DNA of 64,000 nt, taken from assembly GCF_037975245.1 (NCBI RefSeq), contig NC_092582.1, forward strand, positions 12,306,577 to 12,370,576, written 5' to 3'. This document shows, one piece after another, positions 62,108 to 64,000 of the stretch. The notes beneath the pieces were generated by a model. It was not told the origin of the DNA. It did no database searches and was given only the letters and a program-made list of their open reading frames with translations. Origin of the DNA: Apostichopus japonicus. Its lineage: Eukaryota; Echinodermata; Holothuroidea; Aspidochirotida; Stichopodidae. The first letter of the stretch is position 1. Each line of letters begins with the position of its first letter. Position numbers and translations under genes: made by a program.

Positions 62108-63408
62108 CTGTAAAAGAGCCTCCTTCTATACCAATGACCTTTAAAATGTATCTCAACAATTCTTCAAGAATTCTCAATATTTACACAAAGAGTTTGAAGT
62201 TTCATAACGTAAGCTACACCTTGTGAGAGGTGAGCGGTCCTGATTAAAAAGAAAACTTCACAAACGTGTATAAGCCTACCGATGTCGCCTTGGTAGTATG
62301 ATCTTCTAAGAAGAACAATGGGATACTGTCTTCTAGGCCTGTTGCTCAAAAAGAACAATTACTTCTTGTGATATTAGAGATTCTTTGAAGAATAGTAAAA
62401 CATTGTCACTTGATCTGTTTAGTAAGCCGATAGGGTTTTCTTTATGCTTGGTTCAAATCTCGTGAACTTGACGACCAGGAAACGAAACTTGTAAGGAATA
62501 AAAGATATTTGAACGTTTAGCCTGCTTGCCTTCTCAGCGGATAGACATAAAATCGAACGATAACATTGTTTGCTACAGATCAGTCTAGAAACGAAAATCC
62601 GCAGTGCTGGCTACGAAGTGGCAGGTTTGCCTTGATCCATGTACAGTGTGCACAGTGTTTCTTTCTTTCTTTTAGGTTTTTTTGGTTGCCATGGGTATTT
62701 GCACACCCTAAAGTGTTGCGGCCGCGGATCAGGTGACAGATTACACTGTGTCTCGTAAGATCAATCTCGTGCCTATCCCTGTCCTAAGCTGAAGAATTGA
62801 ACAAGACTAGAACTGCAAACTGCACATGCAGAGCCACTAAATTTAAAAAAAAAAAAAAAAAAACATGTTCTTCTGTTATTTATTAACATTTCTGGATTAC
62901 CTGGGCTGTAGACGAGTCCAACAGATTCAAGTCCGAGACCATGGCACCCTTTTCTAAGTCAGAGTTAAGGGTATGTATAACGATGTACTCCATATCGACT
63001 TCACACACTTGAATCCCCCCCCCAATTCCCTCCCCTCCCCTACGTTAAAAATCACACCTATTAACCAGAAATACAAGTTATGGAGTAAGGTTGTGACAAC
63101 AGTGACCCTATTGTATCTTATGAGGTTACAGAAGTGTGAAAAGACTTCAAATTTTGGTCAAAAGTGTCACACAATCAGTACTTACTATTTTATGCCCGCC
63201 ACAAGGGGAGAAAGAGTTGTACAAAAAGGACCCACTCAAGTGTAGCAGGAATTTTTTTTTTTGGCGATTTTTTTTGTGTGTGTGATTGAGACTTGTCTTT
63301 ATACTGTCTTTTTTATTATACTTAGCAAATAACGGAAACACCCGTATGCGTACATATTGATAAGAACCTGACACAGTGTGGTATTGAGTGTGTACATACG
63401 TGTCTCCA
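62108..63408. other. No gene seen
   Basis: AT-rich, with a poly-A run at 62848-62865 and a C-rich run near 63016-63025. No coding sequence is supported. Confidence 0.45.
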
Positions 63409-63416
63409 TATATAAG
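63409..63416 (+). promoter_or_regulatory. Candidate TATA box of the secreted-peptide gene
   Basis: ATATATAAG lies about 105 bp upstream of the start codon in otherwise mixed sequence, leaving room for a short 5' UTR (about 75 bp if transcription starts near 63440). Further TATA-like tracts follow at 63420-63435, so the exact element is uncertain. Confidence 0.35.
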
Positions 63417-63514
63417 TCATATATACATATATACTGAGGGAACTTATCTAAGTATCGGGTTTCAGTTGTCTAGAGGAAGTCGCTTGAACAGATCCGTCTA
63501 CCAAAACATTCAAA

Positions 63515-63589
63515 ATGAAGACATTTTTCGCTTTGCTGTTGGTTCTCCTGGTGGTGACTGCTGTAGTGGCAAATGAAGAAAAGAGAGGG
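63515..63589 (+). CDS. First coding exon of a small secreted peptide precursor (partial)
   Basis: The 25 codons read MKTFFALLLVLLVVTAVVA followed by NEEKRG. This is a textbook signal peptide: a Lys after Met, a hydrophobic core of about 15 residues and a likely cleavage after VVA. An acidic-dibasic start of a propeptide follows. The exon runs straight into a GTAGGT splice donor at 63590. The start has an acceptable context (CAAAATGA) and is preceded by a plausible short 5' UTR. The following exons are outside the window, so the mature product is unknown. The layout fits antimicrobial peptides, neuropeptides or other short secreted proteins of invertebrates. Confidence 0.7.
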
Positions 63590-64000
63590 GTAGGTTTTGC
63601 AATATAATATAATATCATTTCAAAACTTTACTTTATTCTAAGTTGTTGTTAAGTTAATACAACGATTCGGCACGTACACAGATAGGGCGGGGTATACAGG
63701 CCTATATAATTTATGTTGACGAAATCTTAACGGCTATAATACTGGGGGGGGGGGGGTGGGGAGGGGTTGAAGTGGGCCTACATATTGGTGATGGGAGAGG
63801 GTTCATAATGTGCGAGCAGGGAGTTGTTGCGAGTCATGAACATCGAGAGCCAGTGGGACATATGAGTTGATCTAACTAAAAAGTTATCCCAAACCTTTCC
63901 GACAAAAGTGAATCCTCCGTGCATTCCGTACTATGAATTCGAGTGCTGAACAAACTCATAATACCAAAAACATGGGCACCACTGAAGCTATGGGCACATG
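63590..64000 (+). other. Start of intron 1 of the secreted-peptide gene
   Basis: GTAGGT begins the intron. A poly-G run lies at 63745-63756. No second exon is recognisable before the window ends. Confidence 0.5.

Overview
The window is animal nuclear DNA with few genes: AT-rich, full of repeats, and with no sign of bacterial operons. The repeat repertoire suggests a marine invertebrate deuterostome, possibly an echinoderm such as a sea cucumber. It includes CR1/L2-type LINE ends, a SINE with a DeuSINE-like core, tRNA-headed SINEs, hAT-like and TTAA-flanked MITEs, and a STAND NTPase gene. The taxonomic placement is inference.

Positions 1-20468 are one tandem satellite array with a unit of about 165 bp. 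On the minus strand each unit carries tRNA-like RNA polymerase III A-box and B-box motifs. Variant bases show several levels of higher-order structure: a period of about 3,789 bp, a 6,092-bp tandem duplication, a 660-bp duplication with no difference seen, and a 331-bp two-unit duplication. The distal units (19.2-20.5 kb) are more diverged. A broken 5'-truncated LINE (17.6-19.2 kb) separates them from the main block.

From 20.5 to 58.6 kb the window is almost all dispersed repeats. They are LINE 3' ends, three TTAA-flanked MITE families, two SINE families, a clean hAT-type element with an 8-bp target duplication, minisatellites, and a polypurine tract of about 555 bp. The only convincing gene in this stretch is a single-exon STAND/NB-ARC-type NTPase on the minus strand (26517-28553).

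The right end holds an unrecognised charged 327-residue ORF on the minus strand (58961-59944), a possible minus-strand exon (61868-62107), and the first coding exon of a small secreted peptide gene on the plus strand (63515-63589). That exon ends at a splice donor, and the rest of the gene lies beyond the window. No operon-like linkage between genes is visible, and no rRNA, functional tRNA or CRISPR was found.
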